DNA of 64,000 bases from Bacteroidia bacterium (lineage in GTDB: Bacteria; Bacteroidota; Bacteroidia; Cytophagales; Cyclobacteriaceae). The notes below the pieces were generated by a model. That model ran no database searches and was not told the origin of the DNA. It saw only the letters and a program-made list of their open reading frames with translations. Made by a program: the position numbers and the translations under genes. The DNA lies in contig JAUILA010000012.1 of the NCBI GenBank assembly GCA_030432655.1, forward strand, positions 101,181-165,180, written 5' to 3'. Of this stretch, positions 26,008 to 33,485 are shown piece by piece (the first letter of the stretch is position 1; each line of letters starts with the position of its first letter).

Positions 26008-27348
26008 CTAATGCGGGGAGAGTTCTCTCGATAACTCTTCCAGTGTTTTTCCTTTTGTTTCAGGCATCATTCTCCAGACAAACAGCAGCTGGAATACCAT
26101 CATGACCGCGAAAAAGGCGAATACCGGCCACGGATTATCTCCGAATATTCCTTCCTGCCGGTCAATAAATAAAGGTGTTAACAGGGTGATCAGTGCCGCA
26201 AACACCCAGTGTGTGCCGGTTCCGAGCGACTGACCAAAGGCACGCACGTTATTCGGGAATATTTCCGAGATGAATACCCAGATCACCGCACCTTGTCCGA
26301 TCGCGTGAGAGGCAATGAACACAAGAATAAAGGACAACATGAATTCAGGTTGCGCTCCCGAGTAAAATGACCAGGCGGTCATGGAAAGGCTGATAATATA
26401 CCCTGCCGATCCAATGTACATCAGTGTACGTCTGCCAAGGCGGTCAATGAAATAAAGTCCGACCATGGTAAAAATGAGGTTGATTCCCCCGATGGCAATG
26501 GAGTTGAACAGCGAATCCTGTGCGGCGAGGCCGGCCATTTCCAGCAGCTCTGGTGCGTAATACAGAATGAAATTTACCCCGGACAGCTGGTTGAAAAAGG
26601 CAATCAGGAATGCCAGGAGAATCGGGCGCATGAAACGGCGGGAAAAGAAATTGACGCGATTCTTTCCTGAATCGATATCTTCCTCAATCTCTTTTAAGCG
26701 CAGTTCGGCCGTATCCGGATCAATAATGCGCAGAATTTTCAGGGCTCCTTCTTCGTCTCCGCGTTTCAGGTAGAGCCAGCGCGGGCTTTTTGAGACCCCC
26801 AGGACGAAAATTGTATAGATCAGTGCTGGAATACCTTCAACACCGAGCATCCACCGCCAGTCATTGGCCCCGTCAAAACCAACCAGGATATAGTTGGAAA
26901 TGTAGGCACACAGAATACCGAAGACAATCATGAATTGGTAGAGTGCTACCAGTTTACCCCGGTTCGCAGAGCTGGAAATTTCAGAGATATAGGCCGGTGC
27001 CGCTACGGAAGAAGCTCCCACGCCCAGGCCGCCGATGAAGCGGAAAAAAGAAAAGAGATAAGGATCAGGGGCCAGTCCGCTTCCAACGGCCGAAATAAAA
27101 TACAGGATACCGATCCAGATCAGTGTATTTTTGCGACCGAACCGGTCGGTAGGAATTCCGCCCAGCAGGGAGCCGATCACGGTGCCCCAAAGGGCCATGC
27201 TCATGATAAAGGTGCCGTGGAAGAACGGGGAAGTATTCCAGAGGTTCCTGATGGGCATGTTGGCGCCCGAAATAACTACGGTATCAAATCCGAACAGGAA
27301 TCCGGCAAGGGCCACGGCCAGTGACCAGGCAAGAACTTTATTTTTCAT
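26008..27348 (-). CDS. Sugar porter (MFS), possibly a xylose/H+ symporter
   Basis: 446 residues, twelve membrane segments. Sugar porter signatures are present: GFDTVVISGAN in helix 1, DRFGRKNTLIW in loop 2-3, SPRWLYLKRGDEEGA before the central loop, QLSGVNFILYYAPE in helix 7, DRLGRRTLMYIGS in loop 8-9 and PETKGKTLEEL at the C-terminus. The QLSGVN(F)ILYYAP motif is shared with XylE-type symporters. The nearby xylBA genes make xylose a reasonable guess, but glucose, galactose or arabinose cannot be excluded. I see no copy of the TGGTCA dyad directly upstream. Confidence 0.88.
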   Translation of the reverse strand: MKNKVLAWSLAVALAGFLFGFDTVVISGANMPIRNLWNTSPFFHGTFIMSMALWGTVIGSLLGGIPTDRFGRKNTLIWIGILYFISAVGSGLAPDPYLFSFFRFIGGLGVGASSVAAPAYISEISSSANRGKLVALYQFMIVFGILCAYISNYILVGFDGANDWRWMLGVEGIPALIYTIFVLGVSKSPRWLYLKRGDEEGALKILRIIDPDTAELRLKEIEEDIDSGKNRVNFFSRRFMRPILLAFLIAFFNQLSGVNFILYYAPELLEMAGLAAQDSLFNSIAIGGINLIFTMVGLYFIDRLGRRTLMYIGSAGYIISLSMTAWSFYSGAQPEFMLSFILVFIASHAIGQGAVIWVFISEIFPNNVRAFGQSLGTGTHWVFAALITLLTPLFIDRQEGIFGDNPWPVFAFFAVMMVFQLLFVWRMMPETKGKTLEELSRELSPH

Positions 27349-27370
27349 TTAGTATTGTCAGTTTGTCAAT

Positions 27371-28000
27371 TTATTCCAGGCTGGAAATATCTTTTCCGGT
27401 CAGGTTATGTACATTTCTTGTGATCCTGTCCGGAGGCCAGTCCCACCATTTCAAATGGAGCAACTTTGTGATATCTTCCGCTGAAAATCGTTTCCTAATT
27501 AGCCGGGCCGGATTCCCGCCTACGATTGAATAGGGCTCCACATCGCTAACCACCGTCGAATTTGTTGCTATAATTGCGCCGTCCCCAATGGTTACTCCCG
27601 CCATAATGGTCGTATTATACCCGATCCACACGTCATTGCCAATCATAGTGTCTCCCTTAACCGGGTAACTTCGTCCCTCCATGGCCATTCCCCAGCCATT
27701 ACCGAAAATGGCAAACGGATAAGTGGAAATAGCATCTGTGAGATGATTCGCACCGTTCATGATGAATGTTACCCCGCTGGCAATCATACAGAACTTTCCG
27801 ATGATCAGCCGGTCACCTGTAAAGTCGAAAAGATATTTCACGTTTCTCTCAAAATTCCGGACATCTTCAAAATCATCATAATAGGTATAATCGCCGATTT
27901 CAATCTGCGGATGATCAATCACCTGGTTAAGAAAACATAACCTGTCGTATTTTTCGAGGGGAAATTTTGTTGCCGGATCAGGTCCTGTCATGCTATTCAT
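27371..28000 (-). CDS. Vat-like xenobiotic O-acetyltransferase
   Basis: 209 residues. The left-handed beta-helix hexapeptides and flanks closely follow streptogramin A acetyltransferases (VatA type): GDRLIIGKFCMIASGVTFIM, NGANHLTDAISTYPFAIF, VKGDTMIGNDVWIGYNTTIM, GVTIGDGAIIATNSTVVSDV, YSIVGGNPARLIRKRF and WWDWP. The active-site His of the NGANH motif is present. It transfers acetyl from acetyl-CoA to a hydroxyl. The match is to the fold and family; substrate is unproven, and chromosomal Vat relatives exist without a resistance role. Its start overlaps the preceding hydrolase gene by 8 bases. Confidence 0.87.
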   Translation of the reverse strand: MNSMTGPDPATKFPLEKYDRLCFLNQVIDHPQIEIGDYTYYDDFEDVRNFERNVKYLFDFTGDRLIIGKFCMIASGVTFIMNGANHLTDAISTYPFAIFGNGWGMAMEGRSYPVKGDTMIGNDVWIGYNTTIMAGVTIGDGAIIATNSTVVSDVEPYSIVGGNPARLIRKRFSAEDITKLLHLKWWDWPPDRITRNVHNLTGKDISSLE

Positions 28001-29045
28001 TGAATGAAAGCGAATTTACATCCTTGACAAACTTTACAACACCATTTATATAGGTTTCCTGGTCGTCGTATTGTGATAAATGACTGCCATTCTCACAGTA
28101 CAGGTACCGGCCATTTGCCACCTGACCAGCCATCCATTCCATATGTTCAGGATCCATCGTGTCGTACTGACCACCAATAACCAGGGTAGGGACATTAATG
28201 GCAGACAGATCGGCCGACCGGTCCCAGTTTTTCAGGGTGGCATCACCGGTGATCCCGAATTCACTGTAGCCCTGCATATAAATGTATACCTCAGGATTCA
28301 GGTGCTTAAATGTGCGATTGACGGACTCAGGCCAGTCCTCTATTGGCATACGCAATACATGCTCCGTGTAATGATGCTCAAAAAGAAGCTCCGAGTATCG
28401 GGGATCTTCAAACTCGCCGGCGGCTTCCATCTCCTGGATCTCCTTGTATACTTCCGGGTCCAGTTGTGGGCCAAGAACCTCGTGCGCATACGTATTGTAT
28501 TCAGGTATGCTTGACATCATGTTGGATATGATCAGGCCTTTCAGGTTTTCCTGGTATTTAAGGGCGTATTCCATGGCCAGAATTCCGCCCCAGGACTGAC
28601 CAAGCAAATAAAAATTGTCACTATTCAATCTGAGGGCTTTCCGGACCTGCTCCACTTCTTCAACGAACCGCTCGGTGCTCCACAGGCTGGTATCACCAGG
28701 CTGGTCGCTGTAATACGATCCAAGCTGATCATAGTAAATGTATTCGATACCTTCCTGTGGCAGGTAACCATCAAAACATTCGTACAATTCGTGGGTGGCA
28801 CCGGGGCCGCCATGGAGCAGGAGAATGCGCATGTCCGGATTATTTCCCATGCGTTTTGTCCATACGTTAAATGTTCCTTTCGGGGTTTCCACGGGGATCA
28901 TACGGATGCCCCCGGTAAACTGATCCTCCGAGCCGGAATAATCCCAGTAACCTGAAACGGGAGAATTATCAGCAGCGGGCTCCTGTTCGGGTTGAGTCGA
29001 ACAGGCAATCAGGACAATCAGCAGAAATGGCAATAGGTGTCTCAT
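27993..29045 (-). CDS. S33 proline iminopeptidase-like lipoprotein
   Basis: 350 residues. Lipoprotein signal with lipobox LIAC (Cys about 15), then an alpha/beta hydrolase of the proline iminopeptidase group. HGGPGATHE is the oxyanion loop, GQSWGGILAMEYALKY holds the nucleophile Ser, and VIGGQYDTMDPEHMEWM and CENGSHLSQYDD hold the Asp and His. It should cleave N-terminal proline or other small residues from peptides in the periplasm or at the outer membrane. It is followed by the Vat-like gene with an 8-base overlap and preceded by the M20 hydrolase 9 bases upstream, so the three are probably one transcript. Confidence 0.9.
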   Translation of the reverse strand: MRHLLPFLLIVLIACSTQPEQEPAADNSPVSGYWDYSGSEDQFTGGIRMIPVETPKGTFNVWTKRMGNNPDMRILLLHGGPGATHELYECFDGYLPQEGIEYIYYDQLGSYYSDQPGDTSLWSTERFVEEVEQVRKALRLNSDNFYLLGQSWGGILAMEYALKYQENLKGLIISNMMSSIPEYNTYAHEVLGPQLDPEVYKEIQEMEAAGEFEDPRYSELLFEHHYTEHVLRMPIEDWPESVNRTFKHLNPEVYIYMQGYSEFGITGDATLKNWDRSADLSAINVPTLVIGGQYDTMDPEHMEWMAGQVANGRYLYCENGSHLSQYDDQETYINGVVKFVKDVNSLSFNE

Positions 29046-29054
29046 TTGTCAATG

Positions 29055-30500
29055 TTATTTATTAGTTGCGCTGGCATCGTTCTCCGGTACCGGCGGCGGA
29101 CCTGGGGGTACGATACCTTCATACTGGTAATCCCCGAGGCGTTCGCGAAATTCGGCTTTCACTGCCTCCCTGAGTTTTGCATCAGTGTACAGATCGACCA
29201 TAGTCATGGCAAGTGCCTTGGAAGCGTATAACATTCCTTTATGACCGATCGACATGCCGCCGCAGGCAACCACTGCCCAGGAATGCCAGGGTGTATCTTT
29301 AGGGGCTACAGTTGCGCTGAGCCTGATGGTCGGAACCACCTGGCTGACATCCCCGGCATCGGTCGAACCGCCCCCGGGATTCTCCCGCGTATCCTTCATC
29401 GGGGAAACAGAAGCATCGAGTCCGACTTCCGGTTTTTCGGTGGCTTTCTGAATATTTTTTGCAAAGGCTGTCTCTTCATCTGTATAACTGATATCGCCCA
29501 GGTATTCGAGATTTTCCTGAAGGGCTTCCCCTCCGGCCCGGTTGACCAGTACATCGTGCACACCGGAAATCAGGGAGATTTTGTAATCCACATTGGCCAT
29601 CATGGCAGCGCCTTTGGCAATCTCCTCGGTACGTTTCCAGACTTCCCGCATACCGTCAATTTTATTATCACGAACGCGCATCCAGACTTTGCCATAATCA
29701 GGTACCACATTCACTACTTTCCCGGCATCCATGATATGGTAATGCATCCGGACGGTCGGCTTCACGTGCTCCCGGTAATAATTGATGCCGGTGGTGAATA
29801 ATTCCACCGCATCGCCGGCACTCCGGCCATTCCACGGATCGGCGGCCCCGTGGGCTGCCTGTCCAAAGTATTCAACATAATAATCCACCAGGGCCAGGCT
29901 GCTTTGTACATCCGCCTCCGTAACATCACCGGGGTGCCAGTCCATGCACACATCCACATCATCAAACAGGCCCTCCCGGATCATCCAGAGTTTCCCGAAG
30001 AATTTCTCTTCGGCGGGCGTACCGTAAAAGCGGACTGTCCCCTGGATCTTACCCTGTTCGATAAGATCCTTGATCGCCGAGGCGGCGGCCAGTGACGCAG
30101 TTCCGAACAGGTTATGTCCGCATCCGTGTCCGGGTGCCCCATCATTTCTCGGATCTTTTTCCGGAACGGTTTTTTGAGAAAGGCCCGGCAAGGCATCAAA
30201 TTCTCCAAGGATACCAATCACCGGACTTCCGGAGCCATATTCGGCTGTGAAAGCGGTGGGCATACCGGCCACCCCCCGGGTAACCCGGAATCCATTGGCC
30301 TCGGCGTAAGCTGCCAGTGCTTCGGAGGACTGGTATTCTTCAAAAGCCATTTCCTCAAATCCCCAGATTTCGTCGCTTAGTGAGGTGAGTTCGCCGGCAT
30401 GGCTGTCAATATATTCTATAACCTGTTTTTTTTCTTTGCTGGTCTTTTGTGCAAACGCAATCCCCGGAAACAAGACGAGGAATAGGAGTAGTTTTTTCAT
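29055..30500 (-). CDS. Exported M20 amidohydrolase, AbgB-like
   Basis: 481 residues with signal peptide MKKLLLFLVLFPGIAFAQ. Metal-binding M20D features are in order: GEFDALPGLSQ, PGHGCGHNLFG, TPAEEKFFGK, DWHPGD and the late H in WHSWAVVACGG. The sequence resembles AbgB (p-aminobenzoyl-glutamate hydrolase subunit) and related aminoacylase-like enzymes. It probably hydrolyses an amide or N-acyl amino acid in the periplasm. First gene of a likely operon with the S33 and Vat-like genes. TATCTTGA lies 23 bases upstream of its start with TTG 20 bases before it. Confidence 0.9.
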   Translation of the reverse strand: MKKLLLFLVLFPGIAFAQKTSKEKKQVIEYIDSHAGELTSLSDEIWGFEEMAFEEYQSSEALAAYAEANGFRVTRGVAGMPTAFTAEYGSGSPVIGILGEFDALPGLSQKTVPEKDPRNDGAPGHGCGHNLFGTASLAAASAIKDLIEQGKIQGTVRFYGTPAEEKFFGKLWMIREGLFDDVDVCMDWHPGDVTEADVQSSLALVDYYVEYFGQAAHGAADPWNGRSAGDAVELFTTGINYYREHVKPTVRMHYHIMDAGKVVNVVPDYGKVWMRVRDNKIDGMREVWKRTEEIAKGAAMMANVDYKISLISGVHDVLVNRAGGEALQENLEYLGDISYTDEETAFAKNIQKATEKPEVGLDASVSPMKDTRENPGGGSTDAGDVSQVVPTIRLSATVAPKDTPWHSWAVVACGGMSIGHKGMLYASKALAMTMVDLYTDAKLREAVKAEFRERLGDYQYEGIVPPGPPPVPENDASATNK

Positions 30501-30522
30501 AAGAGTGGATTATTCAGGGTAG

Positions 30523-30552
30523 TCAAGATACAAAATGAAAGGGTGGGGTACA
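30523..30552 (-). promoter_or_regulatory. Promoter of the M20-S33-Vat gene group
   Basis: On the minus strand TTG, a 20-base spacer and TATCTTGA end 23 bases before the start at 30500. The -7 part is one of three copies of this octamer in front of unrelated genes in the window. Confidence 0.5.
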
Positions 30553-30609
30553 ACACTCATTCAGCGCGGGATTTTTGGGGAATTACGGGCGGATGACACG
30601 AATAGATGT

Positions 30610-30617
30610 TATCTTTA
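30610..30617 (+). promoter_or_regulatory. -7-like element of the Rrf2 gene
   Basis: TATCTTTA resembles TAnnTTTG and ends 12 bases before the ATG at 30630. It lies within the upstream extension of the frame (ATG at 30606), which favours the downstream start. Confidence 0.4.
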
Positions 30618-30629
30618 TTAAATTTTAAC

Positions 30630-31082
30630 ATGAAAGCCAGCACCCGCTATATTACCGCCGTCCAGATTTGTATTTTTCTTGAGCATTCTCCCGATGAACT
30701 GAGTACCTCCTCACAGCTGGCAGAAAGCGTTTCCACAAATCCGGTGGTGATCAGAAGACTGATCCATGACCTTATCACGGCTGATATTGTAAGTAGTATT
30801 TCCGGACCTAACGGCGGTTTTAAACTTGCCCGGCAGGCCTCGGAAATAACGTTGCGTTCTATTTATGAGGCTACACGGTCAGGCTCATTATTCAGGTGGC
30901 CGGGCCCCAACCCCGACTGCGTGGTCAGTTCTAATCTCGGAAGCTTGCTTGAGGACAGGTTTGCGGAGGCAGAGGAACAGCTCATGAAATCCCTTGAATC
31001 CACAACCATTGCCGCACTTAACAAGGAACTGGAGAAGGTGCTGGGAAGCAATGCCGGCGAACAAATCCGCCAGGGCAAATAA
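30630..31082 (+). CDS. Rrf2-family regulator
   Basis: 150 residues from the chosen start MKASTRYITAVQ. The winged helix-turn-helix spans about 1-80, with STSSQLAESVSTNPVVIRRL as the recognition region and GPNGGFKLAR as the wing. There is only one Cys (NPDCVV), not the three-Cys cluster of iron-sulfur members such as IscR and NsrR, so it belongs with YwnA/redox-type or ligand-type members. The AhpD-like gene starts 107 bases downstream on the same strand behind a palindrome, which suggests it regulates that gene, perhaps in response to oxidants acting on the lone Cys. Confidence 0.88.
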   Translation: MKASTRYITAVQICIFLEHSPDELSTSSQLAESVSTNPVVIRRLIHDLITADIVSSISGPNGGFKLARQASEITLRSIYEATRSGSLFRWPGPNPDCVVSSNLGSLLEDRFAEAEEQLMKSLESTTIAALNKELEKVLGSNAGEQIRQGK

Positions 31083-31101
31083 CGTCGCCTTCCTGACATA
31101 A

Positions 31102-31114
31102 ATGAATGATTCAT
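31102..31114. promoter_or_regulatory. Candidate Rrf2 operator
   Basis: ATGAATGATTCAT is a perfect 13-bp palindrome (6+1+6) in the gap between the Rrf2 and AhpD-like genes, 75 bases before the AhpD-like start. Assigned to the Rrf2 protein by position only. Confidence 0.4.
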
Positions 31115-31189
31115 ATTTGGATTTGAAACGTTCCGTTCATAGCCGCCGTTAATCGTAACAAATAAAGTTACATTAATCAAAAACAAATT

Positions 31190-31735
31190 ATGAACAATCT
31201 GGAAGTATTAACCCGTGAAGAAGCACCGGCTGAGAGCCGTGACTTGTTTGATCAGCTCAAATCGAAACTGGGAAAAGTACCGAATCTTTATGCCGTCATT
31301 GGAAATTCAGGACCTGCCTTGCAGGCCACTCTTGGCATTGGGGAAGCGTTAGCCCAGGGTGAATTTTCCGATACAGAACGCGAAGTGATTGCACTGGCCG
31401 TGGCCCAGGCAAATGACTGTGATTATTGCCTGGCCGCACATACGACACTTGGCAAGATGTTCGGACTGAGCGAGCAGGAAACGGTTGACATACGGAATGG
31501 AGAGCCTGCTAACGGGAAATTTCGTGTGCTCTCCCGGCTCGTGCGTGCTATCACCACAACCCGGGGTTTTCCGGAAGAAACATTGATTGCGGATTTTTAT
31601 GAAGCGGGATATACCCCTGCCGCTCTGTCTGAAATCATAGTTCTTGTAGCCCTGAATACAATTACCAATTATACCAACCATGTTGCAGGCACACCGATTG
31701 ACTTTCCGCTTGCCCCGGCTGTCGTGAACAGCTAA
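31190..31735 (+). CDS. AhpD-like carboxymuconolactone decarboxylase-family protein
   Basis: 181 residues. The AhpD-type active site ANDCDYCLAAHTTLGK (about 82-97) has the CxxC pair and the downstream His, preceded by a Glu-containing helix (SDTEREVIALAVAQ). Such proteins act as thiol-dependent peroxidase partners or alkylhydroperoxidase-like reductases in the cytoplasm. IIVLVALNTITNYTNHVAGT is the typical C-terminal helix. Preceded by an Rrf2 regulator and followed by a strong terminator. Confidence 0.9.
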   Translation: MNNLEVLTREEAPAESRDLFDQLKSKLGKVPNLYAVIGNSGPALQATLGIGEALAQGEFSDTEREVIALAVAQANDCDYCLAAHTTLGKMFGLSEQETVDIRNGEPANGKFRVLSRLVRAITTTRGFPEETLIADFYEAGYTPAALSEIIVLVALNTITNYTNHVAGTPIDFPLAPAVVNS

Positions 31736-31752
31736 ACTGATACGAATCCGTA

Positions 31753-32235
31753 CTAAAAAGATCCCGGTTCTGAGTCGGGATCTTTTTTTATCTGTTTTCT
31801 CAGAACTATCATATCAATACATTCTTTGCCGTTTTCGATTACGGGCTTTGAATAATTTTCACGAAAGAAATTTTTCCGGATCTCATAATCAGTAAACCCT
31901 TCCGATCTGTAAAATGCCAGGGGAATAGCGGAGGTGTCTGCTGAACCAATGTCAACACTTGAGATATTTTGATCTTCCGCCCATTGTATTGCTTTCCTGA
32001 GCAGCTGTTTTCCCAGTCCTTTTTTCCGAAATTCCGGTAATACCGCAATACTCATGATTTCCGCCCTGCCAGGACCGGTATTCCGTATGGCACATTCTCC
32101 CACTACACTATCCTTTTCCAAAGCGAGGAAAATCACACAATCATATATGTATTTTTCGATCGCCGGTATTTCTTCATCCGCCATGAGCAGCAGGTCCCAC
32201 GGAAGGCTTTCATCCGGCTGTTTTACCCGGATCAT
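31753..32235 (-). CDS. GNAT acetyltransferase
   Basis: 160 residues with the acetyl-CoA binding motif A at about 70-100 (IMSIAVLPEFRKKGLGKQLL, RKAIQWAEDQNI) and the late ALAFYRSEGF-like segment (PLAFYRSEGFTDYEIRKNFF). It acetylates an amine on an unknown substrate. It overlaps the upstream aminotransferase gene by 4 bases, so the two are co-translated. Its last codons also form the terminator of the convergent gene. Confidence 0.88.
   Translation of the reverse strand: MIRVKQPDESLPWDLLLMADEEIPAIEKYIYDCVIFLALEKDSVVGECAIRNTGPGRAEIMSIAVLPEFRKKGLGKQLLRKAIQWAEDQNISSVDIGSADTSAIPLAFYRSEGFTDYEIRKNFFRENYSKPVIENGKECIDMIVLRKQIKKDPDSEPGSF
31755..31790. terminator. Bidirectional terminator inside the GNAT coding end
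   Basis: AAAAAGATCCCG (31755-31766) pairs perfectly with CGGGATCTTTTT (31776-31787), a 12-bp stem with a 9-base loop. T runs are available on both strands. It ends the AhpD-like gene, and its arms are also the last codons of the convergent GNAT gene (stop at 31753-31755). Confidence 0.85.
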
Positions 32236-33404
32236 ATCTGTTCAATGATCTCCGCCAGGTCGCTGATTTCTTCTTCGGTATTGAAATAGTGCGGGGAAAG
32301 CCTGACCAGTTGTTCCACCCCTTTCTCCGTATAGTCGTAGATAGCGGAATCACGGGATGTCACCGAAAAAAAGACATTATTCTCCTGCAGCATATGCACA
32401 TGGTCCTGTATCGTTAGATTCTCTTTTTTAAAAGTAATGATACTGGCTTTATGCGAACCCCGGTCGTAAACCTGAACACCTTTCAGTCCTGCAAGTTCCT
32501 TCCGCAACAGGTTACTCAGGGCGGAATTTTTGCGGGCAATATTCTCAAGGCCAACCTGATTGGCATAGCCGATGGCCTCCTTAAGTCCCATCATCAAAGC
32601 ATAGGGCATTTCCCATTGTTCAAACCGCCGCGCCTTCCGCGAAAGTTCGTACTTCCCCGGCTCCGTCCAGGTGGCCCCGCGGAGATCGATAAACAGGGGC
32701 GCCAACCCCTGGTTCAGGGCATGGTCGGATACATACAGGAGTCCTGTCCCCCGGGGACCACGAAGGAATTTCCGGCCGGTAGCGCTTAGGAAATCACAGT
32801 TCAGTTGATTCACATCCAGCGGAAGCTGTCCGGCTGACTGGCAGGCATCAAGCAGGAACAGGCAGTCATGTTCGCGGCACAACTTACCGATCGCTTCGGC
32901 ATCCTGGACCAGCCCGGAGCTGGTGGGAATGTGGGCCAGGGTCACCAGTTTGGGTTGATGCTGTTCCATCATCTTTGCCGCCTGCTCAAGGTCCAGGTCT
33001 CCATTCTCCAGGTGTTGAATTCGTTCAATTTCCACTCCGAAACGTTCTTTCAGGGACAAGAACTGAAGAAAGCTGGAGACGTAATCATTGTCGGTGGTAA
33101 GGATGACATCACCCGAATTAAACGGTATGGCAGACAGGACGCGGGCAAAGGATTCCGTCGCGCTTGATGTAAAAGCAATATTTTTGGAAGAAGTATTCAG
33201 CAGCAGGGCCGCCTCCTGGTAGAATCCGGCAATTCCGGCACGTTTCATCTCCGCTAGGCGATATCCGCCATACCTTTCCTCTTCTTCAAGATATTCAATG
33301 ATCCGTTCATTGACCGTTTTCGGGGGCAGGGATGACCCGGCGCTGTTTAAAAACAATTTATCGTGACACCCCGGTGTGTCTTTTCTGATCTGTTCGATAT
33401 CCAT
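32232..33404 (-). CDS. Class V aminotransferase / cysteine desulfurase-like PLP enzyme
   Basis: 390 residues of fold-type I. The N-terminus LFLNSAGSSLPPKTVNERII and the segment FTSSATESFARVLSAI are class V features. The cofactor Asp and His/Gln region is FLLDACQSAGQLPLDVNQ, and the Schiff-base Lys is in SATGRKFLRGPRGTGLLYVS. There is no obvious flexible-loop Cys of IscS/NifS enzymes, so an aminotransferase or a lyase of the isopenicillin-N-epimerase-like group is as likely as a desulfurase. Coupled to the GNAT gene by a 4-base overlap. Confidence 0.87.
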   Translation of the reverse strand: MDIEQIRKDTPGCHDKLFLNSAGSSLPPKTVNERIIEYLEEEERYGGYRLAEMKRAGIAGFYQEAALLLNTSSKNIAFTSSATESFARVLSAIPFNSGDVILTTDNDYVSSFLQFLSLKERFGVEIERIQHLENGDLDLEQAAKMMEQHQPKLVTLAHIPTSSGLVQDAEAIGKLCREHDCLFLLDACQSAGQLPLDVNQLNCDFLSATGRKFLRGPRGTGLLYVSDHALNQGLAPLFIDLRGATWTEPGKYELSRKARRFEQWEMPYALMMGLKEAIGYANQVGLENIARKNSALSNLLRKELAGLKGVQVYDRGSHKASIITFKKENLTIQDHVHMLQENNVFFSVTSRDSAIYDYTEKGVEQLVRLSPHYFNTEEEISDLAEIIEQI

Positions 33405-33485
33405 TGATCCAAATTACTCAATAGCAATCCGGCAGACAACCGCAGGATTTAAGATTTAATTATTATTTTAACCCGATATTCAACC

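Noticed and set aside
26008..27348. Definite xylose symporter assignment
   Set aside because: Family motifs fit any sugar porter, and no operator dyad lies in front of the gene, so only a possibility is stated.
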